The position numbers were made by a program, and so were the translations under genes. From Brassica napus (Eukaryota; Streptophyta; Magnoliopsida; Brassicales; Brassicaceae), in NCBI RefSeq assembly GCF_020379485.1, contig NC_063444.1:7140652-7204651 (forward strand): a stretch of DNA of 64,000 bases. Reading direction: 5' to 3'. The notes under the pieces are model-generated. The model worked only from the letters and a program-made list of their open reading frames with translations. It was not told the DNA's origin and ran no database searches. Each line of letters opens with the position of its first letter. The first letter of the stretch is position 1. Below, piece after piece: positions 45,803 to 58,507 of this stretch.

Positions 45803-47102
45803 ATATATATGTCTAATGTTTAAGTGTAAAATAAATTAAGTTGACGAAGGAAACACAATAAGAAAGTTACAGTTTATATAACATAATATTAGGAGAGTTA
45901 TAGACTCTTAGATAATTATGATTTAAATGATAACAAAACTTTTATATATAAAAAATATTTAATAATGAGAACTGAAATCAGTTATGCTGTTGAGTTTGGT
46001 TGTGACTTGTGAGACAGTCTTCTCAGTTTCTTTTTGTTAGACACAATTGTTTATTTACAAAAGAAAAAGTTTGTTGATTTTCAGTTACAATCCAAACTGT
46101 AATTAAAAAAACAATTTTTTTTTTTTGTTTATTCATCTGAATCTCACAGATGCAATTGTTTTTTTCTGATTGCAAGTTTTTAATAGTCATTTTTACTATG
46201 TAAAAGCTAAAATGCATAATAAACATTTTTTGTAATAGGGCCCCCTTTATAACAGGACCGGCTCTGAACATCGAAGTAACTTTGAAAATCAAATATTGTG
46301 AAAAACCTACTACTTGTCGGCACTATGTTGCAGAAAGAAATACTCGATCTGTCGATATCGACTTCTTCTTGCTACACAATCTGCAATATGAATCATATGA
46401 TAGTATTTATATAGGATAAGATTCCATTTTTTACATTGTATATTATTTTAAATATATAAAACTATATTAATTTACAAATGTAAAACTATACATAAAATGT
46501 AACACTATATATTTTTCATATAGATGTTTAATGCTTAATGTACTTTTTCTATTTTTTTTTATATTATGTATTTACTTATTAATTTTATTTTCGAATACTA
46601 TATATTTTTAAAAATTGTGTATTACATATTATTGTATATTAACATATATAAATGTATATTTACTTATATTTTTGTATGATTTAATGTATATATGGTAATA
46701 AAGTGTAGTATGGTAAATATGATTTAATGTAATAAGGTAATAACTTTGTTTTTCTAACCTCTGCATATGTTGTCTCATTGGTTTGAGGTTCTATCATCCA
46801 TGAAACAAGTTTCATATGTATACTTTTCCAAACTATAAGACCTTTTTGGTCGTATCTTGTAATGTTTTATGTTTTAATTTGAAAGCTCTTAGTCAAAAAA
46901 AAAAAGAAGATAGAAGAGTTTTTTGCCTTTTTAATAAAAAAAAATTTCATCATTTTTCTCTTTGAATGCTCTTTTGGAGATTTTTTTAAATAAATGCTAT
47001 TTGAGATAATTACCCTTTATAATATATGTATTTACACATTCAATTTTTCGGATTTCAGATTTTAATACTTCTACACCAATAAACCATTCCAAATCCATTA
47101 AA
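45803..47102. other. AT-rich repeat region
   Basis: Contains minisatellite words like those at 42840-43980 (about 46400-46740). Near 46238 is gggccccctttataacagga, resembling a decayed hAT terminus. No gene recognised. Confidence 0.35.
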
Positions 47103-47587
47103 TATATTATAAAATTAATGTACTAATAAATCTATATGATTAAATAACACAAAATTTTAAATTAAAATTTATAAATTATATAACCTATATAACATATCAT
47201 TTCAAAAATAAAATTATATTCAAGTTGTATTTTTAAATATATAAAAGCACATTAATTAAATCAATAACGTCACTCAATTTGATTCATTTTATATATTTGT
47301 TTTTAAGCTGGAAAATAAACGTGAAATTCTAATACTACCACAAATTTATTATAAATTAATGTACTAATAAATCTATATGATTAAATAACACAAAATTTTA
47401 AATTAAAATTTATAAATTATATAACCTATATAACATATCATTTCAAAAATAACATTATATTCAAGTTGTATTTTTAAATATATAAAAGCACATGAATTAA
47501 ACCAATAACCTCACTCAGTTTGATTCATTTTTTATATATTTTTTAAGCAGGAAAATAAACGTGCAATTCTAATACTACCACAAATTT
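47103..47587. repeat. Tandem duplication, period 241 bp
   Basis: The block containing ctaataaatctatatgatta begins at 47123 and again at 47364. Each copy runs to aatactaccacaaattt. The copies differ by a few substitutions and small indels. Confidence 0.9.
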
Positions 47588-47828
47588 GATACTGTTTTTC
47601 AAATTTAATACTACCCTAAATACATTAAATTTGTGATTAAAATAGTTTAAACTAATGTTCCTAAATCAATTATAAAGGTTTAAGAATTATTTATAAATGT
47701 GTATAAACTCAAAAACTCAACTCATCCCCAGCTATAAGCACTAAACCCTAAACAATAGTTAATAAACTATAAATCCAAATGTTAGAGTATTTTTGATTGA
47801 GTGTATTTAAGAAAAATGGTACCTATTT

Positions 47829-48268
47829 TTTTTGGACAGCAAACATTTACAGACACAAATTGACTCTGTAAATCATATCAGTAACTCCGCATCCATGTGA
47901 ACGACGAAAGACGGTTGAGTCCTAGTACATACTAAGCTATCTGCCTTGAAATTCTCCGTCCGATGTACATGAACGATATCTGAGTTGAGGAAGCTTATTT
48001 TCAACAGGTTAATGTCTTCCAGGTAACTATCAAATGCTGGTCATTCTTCTGGTTCCGAAACCATCTTTACCAATTGAGAACAATCCGTTGCAAACGTGAC
48101 CTGAAACTGTCTTAAATTCTTCATACATTTCATTTCCCATATTAGCGCTTACACCTCCGAATGAAGAGGTGAAAGACTTGCCCTGACATTCCTTGCCCCT
48201 AATAATCTATCAAAACCCGGTAAAGTGTTGTACCAGCCTTGTCCCGAAAATATGTCCTTATCTTTCCA
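47829..48268 (-). mobile_element. 5'-truncated LINE, RNase H end only
   Basis: On the minus strand the translation gives GQGWYNTLPGFDRLLGARNV, ASLSPLHSEV, a stop, IWEMKCMKNLRQFQVTFATD, DSYLEDINLLKISFLNSDIV and HVHRTENFKADSLV: the RNase H end of a plant LINE ORF2. It finishes with GCTGTCC plus poly-A. gaaaaatggta(c/t)cta flanks both sides (from 47811 and from 48269), the target duplication. It is inserted in an AT-rich repeat. Confidence 0.75.
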
Positions 48269-48287
48269 GAAAAATGGTATCTAATTT

Positions 48288-48797
48288 AGTGTATTTCAAA
48301 AAAAAAAATCTTATTGTTTAGGATTTACTATCTAGGGGATGAAGTCGAGTTTATACACTTTTATAAATAATCATTAAATATTTATAAATGATTTAAGAGG
48401 ATTAATTTAAATTTTTCATAATAAACTTAAAAATTTATGAAAATGGTTATTATGTAAAGGTAAATTTAAAGTAATATCAAAATTGAGGCAAAGTTAGAAT
48501 CCTTCGTAAATACTAAATAGTAAACTCCAATGTTAATGTATTTTTGATTAACATATTTTTGAAAAGTGGTAGTCAACTTATGGTATTTGAAACAATTAGA
48601 ATTCTAATTTTACTACAAATTTGATATTATTTTCAAATTTATCTTTAAATAATGGTCATTTTCATAAATAGTTTAAATTTGTGATGAAAAAAGTTAAACT
48701 AATTCTCTTAACTCATATATAAATGTTTGATAATTATTTATAAAAGTTATAAACACAAACCCATCTGCTAAATACTAAACCCAAAACCATAACTACT
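48288..48797. other. AT-rich repeat, host of the truncated LINE
   Basis: Sequence to the left (47590-47828) and right of the LINE repeats similar words in inverted order (tataaatgtgtataaactc; tttatacacttttataaata), so this is one older repeat split by the LINE. No coding capacity seen. Confidence 0.35.
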
Positions 48798-49380
48798 AAG
48801 AGTCTGACTGGTTTCTCCATTACCACTCGCAAACGCAGCTTTTGCGGTTGATAGCGGTTGTTGGCGTTTTACAACGATCACAAAAACCGCTATAAACCGC
48901 TCCAAACCTCTGAAAATCAAAAGATGATTTCAGCTAGCGTTTGCGGTTGTGACTGTTGCGGGAGGGATAAAAATTTTCTTTCTTTTTGAAAAAACTATAT
49001 AAACATAAAAATAATAGTTTTAAATAAGTTTAAAAAATTGACATGATATATATATATATATATGTGTGTGTGTGTAATACTATGATTTTATAAATATAGT
49101 TTTATATTTATTATAATAATATGATTATAAATATAATTTTTGTTATTTATTATTATTATCATTTTTATAATTAATTTTTTGTCCGTTAAATATTTTCTTA
49201 TTAATTAATTTTTGCATTTGTGGGTAAACCAGTAAAAAATGACCCGCAAACGCAACAAATTTCAAATGTTGTGCCAGTCATACAAAACACTTAATAACAT
49301 TTGAAATCGCAACCACCTACTTCTGCAAACTTCCGTATCAGCAACCGTAACCACTGTGTTTAAACATGTCAGCCCCTAAG
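48798..49380. mobile_element. hAT-like MITE with gactggtt ends
   Basis: Left gtctgactggtttctccatt is loosely mirrored at the right by aaacatgtcagcccc. Both ends hold repeated cgcaaacgc / gcggttg words, a pattern common to one group of crucifer hAT MITEs. Target duplication not fixed. Confidence 0.45.
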
Positions 49381-49637
49381 TCATAAATTTAACTGTTAAA
49401 ATATTTTTAATTGAATGTATTTTTGAAAAATAGTAGCTGGTATTTCAATCAATTTATCTATTGATTTAATCTTAATAATCTTAGCATCTATTTTACATCA
49501 TATAAGTTCACCACAACTTCATACCAAAATACAACAAAAATTACAAAAAATTATGTGATCTAATCATATATTAAAGCGTACATTATAGAGTTCTTCTCTC
49601 TTGCTGGTTTGGTATCGAGAAACTATAAGTTTCTTGA

Positions 49638-52600
49638 CTATCTTGGTATCGAGAAACTAGATGTTTCTTGACTATCTTGAACACTTTCCCAAGCGGTTAC
49701 AAACGGTAAATTTGAGAGAGGTTTAGGTGGTACCTGGAGGGCTTCTAGACTTCCCTCTAACATTTCAACGACTTTTCTCATTGGTGGACGATCAGATGGA
49801 TTTGTCTGAATACACCACAGACCCACCAATACCATTTTCTTCACTATCTTCTCTTCTTCTTCCATTATATTATCTCCAAAAATCTTCATGGTTTCTCTCC
49901 TCTCGAGATCCTCGTAGATCCAATCTGGAAAGTACATTGAAACGTTATCGGACTTAGAGTTTCCAACTCTTTTCATGTCCTTTGCCCCGATCATCTCAAG
50001 AACCACCATTCCATAACTATACACATCTGACTTATGGGAAGCTCCTCCAAAGTTCTTAGAGAAAACCTCAGGAGCAATGTACCCTATAGTCCCTCTCGCG
50101 TCTAGCAACGATATGACACTCTCTTTGTTTTTGCATAGCTTAGCAAGACCGAAATCCGAAATCTTGGGGCACAAATCTTCGTCCATGAGTATATTCTGTG
50201 GCTTTATATCGAAATGCACAATCTTCGATACACAACTATTGTGCAAGTACTCTAATCCACGAGCAACACCGACGGCAATGTTGTATAAAATTTTCCAGTC
50301 CATTTTCTTTGACATAGTCTTAGAAATGAACTTGTCAAGGGACCCATTCGGCATGAACTCATAAATGATAGCTCTGTTGCTCCCTTCATTGCAAAATCCA
50401 AACAGAGAAACGATATTAACATGAGATGCTCTACTCATGCTAGCTAATTCATTGATGAAATCTTCTCCATTCCCCTTTGAACCATCCAAGATCTTCAGTG
50501 CAATATCTCGGCCACTAGCATCGGGTAATTTTCCTTTATAAACTGTTCCAAATCCTCCTTTCCCTAGAACATGAGCGAATGAGTTTGTCATCTTCTTGAC
50601 ACTTTCATAACTATAGCGTTTCAACATTACAGCCGCTTCTATGTTTTCGTCGTTCCGACCACTCCTTCTGCTCGCGCTTTTTGTTCTCACAATTACCGCA
50701 GTGGCAACAATCATGACAATTGCAACTAAAGCTGTTGAGACTCCTGCAGGAAGAACAAACCTCGAAACTTAGTATTATGTATGCGTAAGAGAGCTATGGT
50801 TGCAATGAAAGGTACCAAGTATAGTGTTTAACTTCCGTTGAGAATTATCTACAAATGCAAAAACAAATATTGATTAATAAAACGGAAAAGAGACATTGCA
50901 TACATTTTTGTAGGACGAAGAAAAAAATAATGAACTTACTTTTTTCTCCAGCTAATGGAGCCATCGAGGTTCTGTTGTTACTTCTCCAGCAAATGACAAA
51001 ATCACAAATTAGTCTCTCACATACTTATATACATTTGTTTACGTTTGTGTGTGAAAATGATTAGAGGTTTCAGAAAGAGGTTAGTGATCATCATCGACTG
51101 TAAAATTCATATAGCAATTGTAGATTTAACACTGGTATCCACTTGAAAACATTCGTTTATTCACCCAAACTAATATATATTGGAAAAAGAGTTGAGAATA
51201 TTTTGTGGCAAACTATTAAAAAAGTAGAGAGTTTAGAATCACTAGTACTTTTTTCCAGAGGCAACTTTGTTATTCTTTAACTCGTTCATGTTTATTTTCA
51301 ACAGTCAGTGTTCTACAAAAGTCGAACGTCTAGCTATGCTGCAAAAACCATCCATTAATTGTCTTGATATTGGCCAAGTCGGTTAAGAAGAACAAGTCAA
51401 CAGAAAGTTAAGCTCCTTTTTAACCAAAACGCCTGATTCATATATTATTTTAAAAAACCTTTATAACTTCAAAAATGATTAGTAAATGTTTTTAAATATA
51501 CTAGCATATTGTTTCTTAGTTTTCTTTCATGGTTTTGGTTTGTGTTTAGAGTATAGAGTTTTAAAGGATTAGAAAATATAGTAAATTCGTAGTATATGAT
51601 AAAATTCTACTAGTGTCTATACTTTTTTTTCTTTAGTGTAAAAATATGAGATGTAGTAGGAGTTTAGTTTCTGGAGAATGAAGAACACGAAGAACAGGAA
51701 AGAGAGAGAGAGAGATTGAGATTTAGATATTTAAGAGAGAGAAAGAGAGAATGATTTCCTTAACTTGTAAATTTTGGTTACAACACATATTTAAACTAAT
51801 TTAGATATGGACATAATAATAAATACATACAACATGCAAGCTTCTTGAGTAAGAGAGAAAGCACAACTTCCAAAGTTATTTGCATGTCTCTAACGATACG
51901 TTTCTGTGGATGGGTGACAGTGAAGATAGCTTGCTGGATGATTAAGCATGGATAGGTAGCTGTAGATGATTGTTCTTCTCAATACTCCCCCTCAAGCTTG
52001 AGCATAAGGAATGGTCAAGCTTGGAAAGTCATGAACACATCCCTCATTAAAACCTTAGTGTGCAAAACCCAGTGGGACAAAGACACACTAAGGAAAAAGG
52101 GTAGACGATTCACGACAAAGAGGATCATGATCTGGACAAGTCTATGAGTCCTAACCTTTGATGAATGAACTCAAAAAACTTTGGTGCTTTCTCCTTTGGT
52201 GAAGATGTCAGCAAGTTGATCTTCACTCCATGTGTAGCAAGGCAATATGATTAGTTGCTCCACAGCTTGTCTCACATGTGACAATCCACCTCAATGTGCT
52301 TTGTCCTCTCATGAAATACTGAGTTTGATGCTATATGAATAGCCGCCTGATTATCACAATGCATTGTGATTGGTGTTGTTGTCTCTATGCCCAAATCTCC
52401 AAGAAGGTTTCTGATCCAAATAAGTTCACTAGTGAGCTTCCTCATTGCTCTATACTTTGCTTCAGCATTTGAACATGAAACCACCTTTTGCTTCTTGCTC
52501 TTCCAAGTTACCAAGTTGCCTCCAATGAAAGTGCAATAGCTTGTTGTAGACCTCCTGTCCACTCTATCATCAGCCCAATCTGCATCACAATATCCCACAA

Positions 52601-55600
52601 TCTTTGTGCTCTTGTTGCAGCCCATCCATACGCCTTTACCCTGAGCTTCTCTCAGATACCTCATGATCCTTTCCACCATATTCCAATGATGAACTTTAGG
52701 TGCTTGCATATGCTGGCTGACTTGATTCACAGCAAAGCAAATGTCTGGTCTTGTAATGGTTAGATAGATCAGCTTCCCAACCATTCTCCTATAGAGTTTG
52801 AAGTCTCCAAATGGCTTATCTTCAATCTCCTCCTCACGCAAGACTTTGTATCCTTCTTCAAGAGGTGTCTTAGCTATTCTTTCTCCAAGCTTTCCTGCCT
52901 CATTTAAAAGATCAAGCGTGTACTTTCTTTGAGATAAGAAAAGCTCCTCTTTAGAGCGGCACATTTCTATCCCTAGAAAGTACTTTAACTCACCCAAATC
53001 TTTAATATCAAAAGTAGACTTAAGAAAAGCTTTGGTTGAGATGATACCATCCTTGTCACTTTCTGTGATGATAATATCATCAACATAAATCAGAATCATC
53101 ACAATTCCTTGCTTGCTTGTGAGGGTGAAGAGTGTATGATCAGCTTCAGATTTTACAAACCCTATTCCATTGAGAGTTGTACTCAGCTTGTGATACTAAG
53201 CTCTTGGTTATTGCTTCAATCCATAGATAGCCTTCTTCAAACTAAGGATGTTCCCTGGTTTCACAAAGTCTTCCATTCCTGGAGGTGGCCTCATATAAAC
53301 ATCATCCTCTAATTCTCCTTGAAGAAAAGCATTCTTGACATCCATCTGCCATAAATCCCACTCCAAATTGACTGCTAAGGAGAGTAGAATTTTTATGGTG
53401 TGGAGCTTAGCTACTAGTGTAAAAGTTTCCAGATAGTCTTCTCCATAGACTTGAGTGTATCCTCTTGCAACTAGCCTTGTCTTCTTCCTCTCTGGTTTCC
53501 CATTAGCTAGATACTTGATGGTGAAGAGTAGGCGACTTGTTATTGTTTTCTTTCCTTTGGGAAGCTCAGTTTCATACCAAGTATCATTCTTGATCATGGC
53601 ACTCATTTCATCTCCAACTGACTCTTTCCACTCATCTAGCTCCATTGCCTCTTCATAAGTCTTTGGAATGTACTCTTGATCCAGATTGCTGATAAAGACT
53701 ATATGCTCTTGAGGGTAACTCGCCAAAGAACAGGTTGCTTGGATAGAATGAGCCATTGCATTGTTGTTGAAGTATACTTTTGTGTCAACCCACTTGAATG
53801 GTTTCTTCACCCTAGTGCTTCTTCTCAAAGGTTGAATCTGTTGTTGCATTCCATCTTGACCATGGACATCTGAATCGTGGATAGCTTCTTCGTGGATAAC
53901 TTTCTCGCGGATAACTAAATCATTGATAGCTGCTTCTTCGTGGATAGCTTCCTCGTGAACAACTTGCAAATTAATTTAATTTCCCCCCTCATGATCAGGA
54001 TGGACTGTTTCTGCTACTAGTGCAGCTTCATCAACAACCGGTGCAGCTTCATCAACAACATGAGGTGTAGGTGAAGTGCACGGTACCCCATTGGTTTGAG
54101 GCTGACTGATGCCTAGGCTTTCCAGAATGATTCTCAAGTTGTTTGCCCTATCCGAAGGTCCTTGTGAGAGATCCTGAAAGCTTTCCCAACTCTTCTCATC
54201 ATAGTATCCTTTTGATTCCACAAACTTCACATCCCTTGAGACATGAACCGTTCTTGACTCTGGATCATAGCACTTATATCCCTTCTGAGTTGGAGAGTAA
54301 CCAATGAACATAGCCTTTGAGCTTTTAGCATCAAGCTTGTTCCTCTGCTCCCCTGGTATCAACACAAAACAGAGGCACCCAAATACACGCAAGTGGTCCA
54401 AAGATGGTTTGGTCTTGTTTAAGATCTCAAATGGAGACATGTCATTGAGGACTTTAGTTGGAATCCTATTGATAAGATAAGTAGCAGACATAACAGCATC
54501 ACTCCAGAATCTTTTTGGAACATTTGTGTGGAACATCATTGATCTTGCTACCTCCATCAAGTGTCTGTTATTCCTCTCAGCAACTCCATTATGTTGAGGA
54601 GTGTAAGGACAACTTCTCTGGTGAGTAATCCCATGTTGAGCAAGATATTGCTTGAATGACTGACTTGTATACTCTCCACCATTATCAGACCTTAGAATTT
54701 TTAGCTTGACATTGAAATGGTTGCAGATATGGGTCTGGAAATTCTTGAAAGCATCCAACACCCTGTCCTTAGACTGAATCAGTGTCACCCAAGTGTATTT
54801 GGACTTCTCATCAATGAAAGTGACAAAGTATTTGTGGTTCTCTCTGGACACACACGGAGCAGTCCATACATCAGAGTAAACAAGGTCAAAACATCTTTCA
54901 TAGATGTTGCTAGACTGTGGGAAGACTGTTCTACAATGCTTCCCCAATATGCAAGCTTCACAATCATCATTCTTGAAGACTGCACATGGAAGCATCATGT
55001 TTAGGGCTCTGGTATGAGGATGGCCCAGCCTAGCATGCCATAATGTGCTATCAACCCCTTGTAGGTACTCGCCAAACAGTGACAAGTAGATGGTCCAGAC
55101 ACCCCGGTCTTCTGAAGATGATAGAGATCATTGTGAATGTGCCCTTTTCCCATCACATGGTCTGTCTTTAAGTCTTGAAATTCAACCTCATCTTGTCTGA
55201 AGACAACCTGACAACTAAGATCAATCGTAGCCTTCCTCACTGATAGCAGATTTGATGTAAACTGTGGCATATACAAGGCAGTTGATTCCCTATCAAACAA
55301 CCTAAGGTTCCCTATCCCTTCTGTCTTAACCTTATCACCATTTGCTATAAGAACATTCCCTGAGGCAGGCTGGACATCACTAATCAAGTTCCTATCACTA
55401 ATCATGTGATGACTTGCTCCTTAATCTATAATGATAGGTTTAGAGTCAAGAGAGTGTGTATCAGCCTTCTTGGATGAAATAAAGGCTTTGATAAAGGAAT
55501 GTTATGTCACTCATGGTCGCAGGACCATCAGTGTTGGCTGCACTATCAATACTTCTCCACGTTCCTCCTTCATTTGTACCACCATTGACAGATGAATACA

Positions 55601-58151
55601 TGGTTTTTCCTTGAATTGATGGATGCTCAAACACCTTGATTACATTCTTGGCGAGATTCAAATCACTTCTTCTTCGCATATTGCGATTCTTATGTTGTTC
55701 CTTAGCCTTCTTGTACTCTGGAACCAACACCATGTTTGAGTTCTCCCTCATAGAGAGATGTGGACCAGTGGACAATAGACTGTTTCTACTGGTTTTAAGA
55801 CAGATTGGACTTTGATGAAGCATTTCCGGATATGGCTGAATATTTCTTGAGTTCCAGAGAATAAGGTAAACTCCTCTACTTTGAGAAAGAAATAGATTTG
55901 CGGAAGCTTTTGAGAAGTTTAGGAGCTTAGAGCTCTGATACCATGTAAGAATATGAGATGTAGTAGGAGTTTAGTTTCTGGAGAATGAAGAACATGAACA
56001 ACATGAGAGAGAGAGAGATTGAGATTTAGATATTTAAGAAAGAGAAGGAGATAATGATTTCTTTAACTTGTAAATTTTGGTTACAACACATATTTAAACT
56101 AATTTAGATCTGGACATAATAATAAATACATACAACATGCAAGCTTCTTGAGTAAAGAGAGAAAGCACAACTTCCAAAGTTATTTGCATGTCTCCAACGG
56201 TCGAATGGATACGTTTCTGTGGATGGGTGACAGTGAAGATAGCTTGCTGGATGATTAAGCATGTATAAGTAGCTGTAGATGATTCTTCTTCTCAATATTT
56301 AGAACTTTGATTGTAACTCTAGATTTTATCGCTTTATAATGATTTCAAGAATTTTAATGAACTAAATTTAAAATTATAGAAATTGATTCGAAACCAATAT
56401 ATTGTCTTTTCTAACTATTAAGCCGTAAATTTAGATATTTTACTAAAGTGTTTTTGAGATATTAACGTGGCTATCAAACAAATAAGGACTCTGCAAAGCA
56501 CTCCCAACTCCTCCGTGTCTTGGTAGTTGTTAGGACTGTAGGAAAAGGAATATAAGAAAAGCACTTATTTTGGGAAGCGAACGCGGTTTCTAAAACGGAG
56601 AAACGGTCATTGTTTACACTGAACTAAACGTGTGTTTGGTTTCTTCATTGTATTGCAACTACCACCACCACCTTTATGATAAAGGCTTTATCTGGTGGAA
56701 GCTTGTTTGTGACGTTTTGATAGATTATACATTAAATTCACAATTCAATTTCTTACTTTAAGGTCGAAATCTGATAGGTTGATGATGATATCTTTTTATT
56801 TTCAGCAGTGGTAAAACACTTGCAAAAGTTTCTTAAAACCTTTTTGACACAAAAATAATAGTAGCCACTAGAAAAATAACACCGGTAAAAAAAGTATCTC
56901 GTGAAGAGAGGAACAGCTCTCAGAAAAGAGTCGACCTTTTTTGACACAATAATAATAGTAGCCACTAGAAAAATAACACGGGTAGAAAAAGTATCTCGTG
57001 AAGAGAGGAACAACTCTCAGGGAAGAGTCATTCTTTCCCTTCTCTCTTCTTTGCATCTTTAATTTGTATTTTTCTTCATAATTTGCGCATGCCCTAATGA
57101 ATATACATTAGAATGACTAGTATATTAAAAAAATTTTTGACAATAGGCATGCAGCTATAGGGATGGTCAAAAACCAAGTACTACCATTTTTGGTATATTT
57201 GGTACTTGGCTTGTTCGAGTTATGTAAATCTCCAATAGGGGACAAAATCAACCCCATCAATATGAAAATGAAACGGAGCAAGAGGGGTATTTACGGAAAT
57301 TTACCTGATGTTGGGAATGATTGAAGTAGGGCAAAACGTGATGACATAATCGGTTGAGTTTGAGCAAATGACAGTACTGTTATTGTCGTCATAAGCATAG
57401 ATATAAGCAAGTGGACACGCGTTCTCGAAGTTCTTCGTGTACGTCGTTGGCTTGCAATTTTCTTTAGACTTAAATTCATTGAGGCAGCAACTCTCCGGTG
57501 TACCGGATTCCTGACACGAGCTACTACAAGCGATTAGCTTTTCCCCAGAGAAGTTCATCAGATCCTGTGGACAAGTCTTGTTCAAGTCAACTACACAACC
57601 GGCCGTGATACATGTCTGACTCTTCATCGACGGGACCACCATGATAGGAAGATTGTAACCGTATTCGACACTAACGGTGTAGCTGTCAACGCCACCGTCA
57701 TCGAGTCTAAAGAAGGCATACGTCGCCGTAGACCAATTGTAATCATCGTCGGCACATTCAATTTTTCCGGATGAGCAGTCTCCCGTGGCACAAGAGAAGT
57801 TCCCTGTGGACGTGTCGGTGGAGCAGAGCGTCCTACCGGAAATAAGACCATACCATAAAAACGGCGCGCGTATGTTACGCGCTTCCCCTTTTTTAAGAGC
57901 GAAACCGGTGGTGGTCACATGGGGGGACGTCCACGAGTACAGTACTGGCCACACGGTTTGGTCGCATTTGTTCTCTATCGTAAGGATACTCAACGACAAC
58001 ACTCCTATACCAGTTGTTATAAACATAAGAATTTAGAGTAATAACTAACAAATTAAACGATAAATGATTTATCATTAGTGGGAAAAAGTATAGTACCAGA
58101 GACGGATAAATATAAAGCAAGAAGGATAATCATCGTCAATATCTCTGCCAT
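49638..58151 (-). CDS. PR5K-type receptor kinase: thaumatin ectodomain, TM, Ser/Thr kinase
   Basis: Minus-strand exons 58097-58151, 57305-58004, 50940-50971, 50816-50848 and 49638-50743 join in phase to 641 residues. A signal peptide ([19 protein letters not shown]) is followed by a thaumatin-like, Cys-rich domain ([44 protein letters not shown]). A short linker, a membrane segment ([17 protein letters not shown]) and a kinase domain follow: [38 protein letters not shown]. The catalytic loop is HFD, a non-RD type. Relatives are PR5K and At4g18250, which fits the synteny. The protein should act at the plasma membrane in perception of extracellular or wall signals. The intron between 57305 and 50971 is about 6.3 kb because it holds a copia element. 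Splicing across it is unproven. Confidence 0.85.
51637..51984 (-). repeat. Copia 3' LTR (element orientation)
   Basis: 348 bp, begins tgtaaaaatatgag and ends cttctcaata on the plus strand; matches the LTR at 55944-56297. Confidence 0.9.
52272..55405 (-). pseudogene. Copia pol remnant: integrase, reverse transcriptase, RNase H
   Basis: From the 5' side: a pre-integrase HHCC region ([18 protein letters not shown]), integrase core with [21 protein letters not shown] and [10 protein letters not shown] (D, D, E present), reverse transcriptase with YVDD, and RNase H ([26 protein letters not shown]). Breaks are a frameshift near 55085, an in-frame stop at 53976-53978, and two stops close together near 53195-53210 where the family has YGLKQSPRAW. 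Little of gag remains between 55406 and the primer-binding site, and no CCHC knuckle was seen. It cannot produce its own proteins. Confidence 0.85.
55932..55943 (-). other. Copia primer-binding site
   Basis: gctctgatacca on the plus strand is TGGTATCAGAGC on the minus strand, the standard initiator tRNA-Met site, directly adjoining the 5' LTR. Confidence 0.9.
55944..56297 (-). repeat. Copia 5' LTR (element orientation)
   Basis: 354 bp, begins tgtaagaatatgag and ends cttctcaata on the plus strand. It has a few extra bases relative to the other LTR, for example gtcgaatg near 56203. Confidence 0.9.
56839..57031. repeat. 96-bp tandem duplication
   Basis: A unit starting cctttttgacac and containing gtagccactagaaaaataac and gtatctcgtgaagagaggaa is repeated at an offset of 96 bp (56839 and 56935) with about six differences. 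It lies within the long intron of the PR5K-type gene. Confidence 0.9.
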
Positions 58152-58507
58152 TGGGCCAAATACAGTCTGATCTATATTTTACTCTGTTATTTGTGTTTAT
58201 GTGTTTCTTGTTTACTCTCATTTTAGATTGGTTATATATATATATATGCGTTGTGTTTGTCGATTCGTGATATTAATAAAATGGTTGACGATTTTAGACC
58301 ACGATTAACGTTGGAACAAAAAAAAAAAAAAAAAAAATTTAAAGCCAAGCAATCGCGGGCCGCCACTTGTCACTGGGGCCCGCAAACAGTTGAAAAACCC
58401 AGCTAACAGGATTCTTATTCTGGACTTTCTGGCACCGGTTTTTCCCTCCTCGTGGACCCTTCTCCCCTTGAAAACCCACTAAAACCCCACTAAAGCCCCC
58501 TATAATC

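Larger units (their letters stand above)
51637..56297 (-). mobile_element. Ty1/copia LTR retrotransposon, complete but defective
   Basis: Two LTRs of about 350 bp bound the element. tttag flanks it on both sides (51632-51636, 56298-56302). In element orientation (minus) the LTR runs TATTGAGAAG to TTACA. A primer-binding site TGGTATCAGAGC (initiator tRNA-Met) follows the 5' LTR, and a GAGGGGGAG polypurine tract precedes the 3' LTR. The LTRs differ by only a few percent plus small indels by eye, so insertion is fairly recent. It sits inside the second intron of the PR5K-type gene, in the same orientation as that gene. Confidence 0.95.

Noticed and set aside
49638..50714. A cytoplasmic kinase gene starting at 50712-50714
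   Set aside because: Upstream exons add a membrane segment and linker in phase, and the frame stays open upstream of that ATG to a good acceptor at 50744-50745.
57301..58026. A stand-alone thaumatin (PR5) gene
   Set aside because: The reading frame ends at a clean splice donor (atcag-gtaaat) in phase with the kinase exons beyond the copia element, so it is the ectodomain of a receptor kinase.
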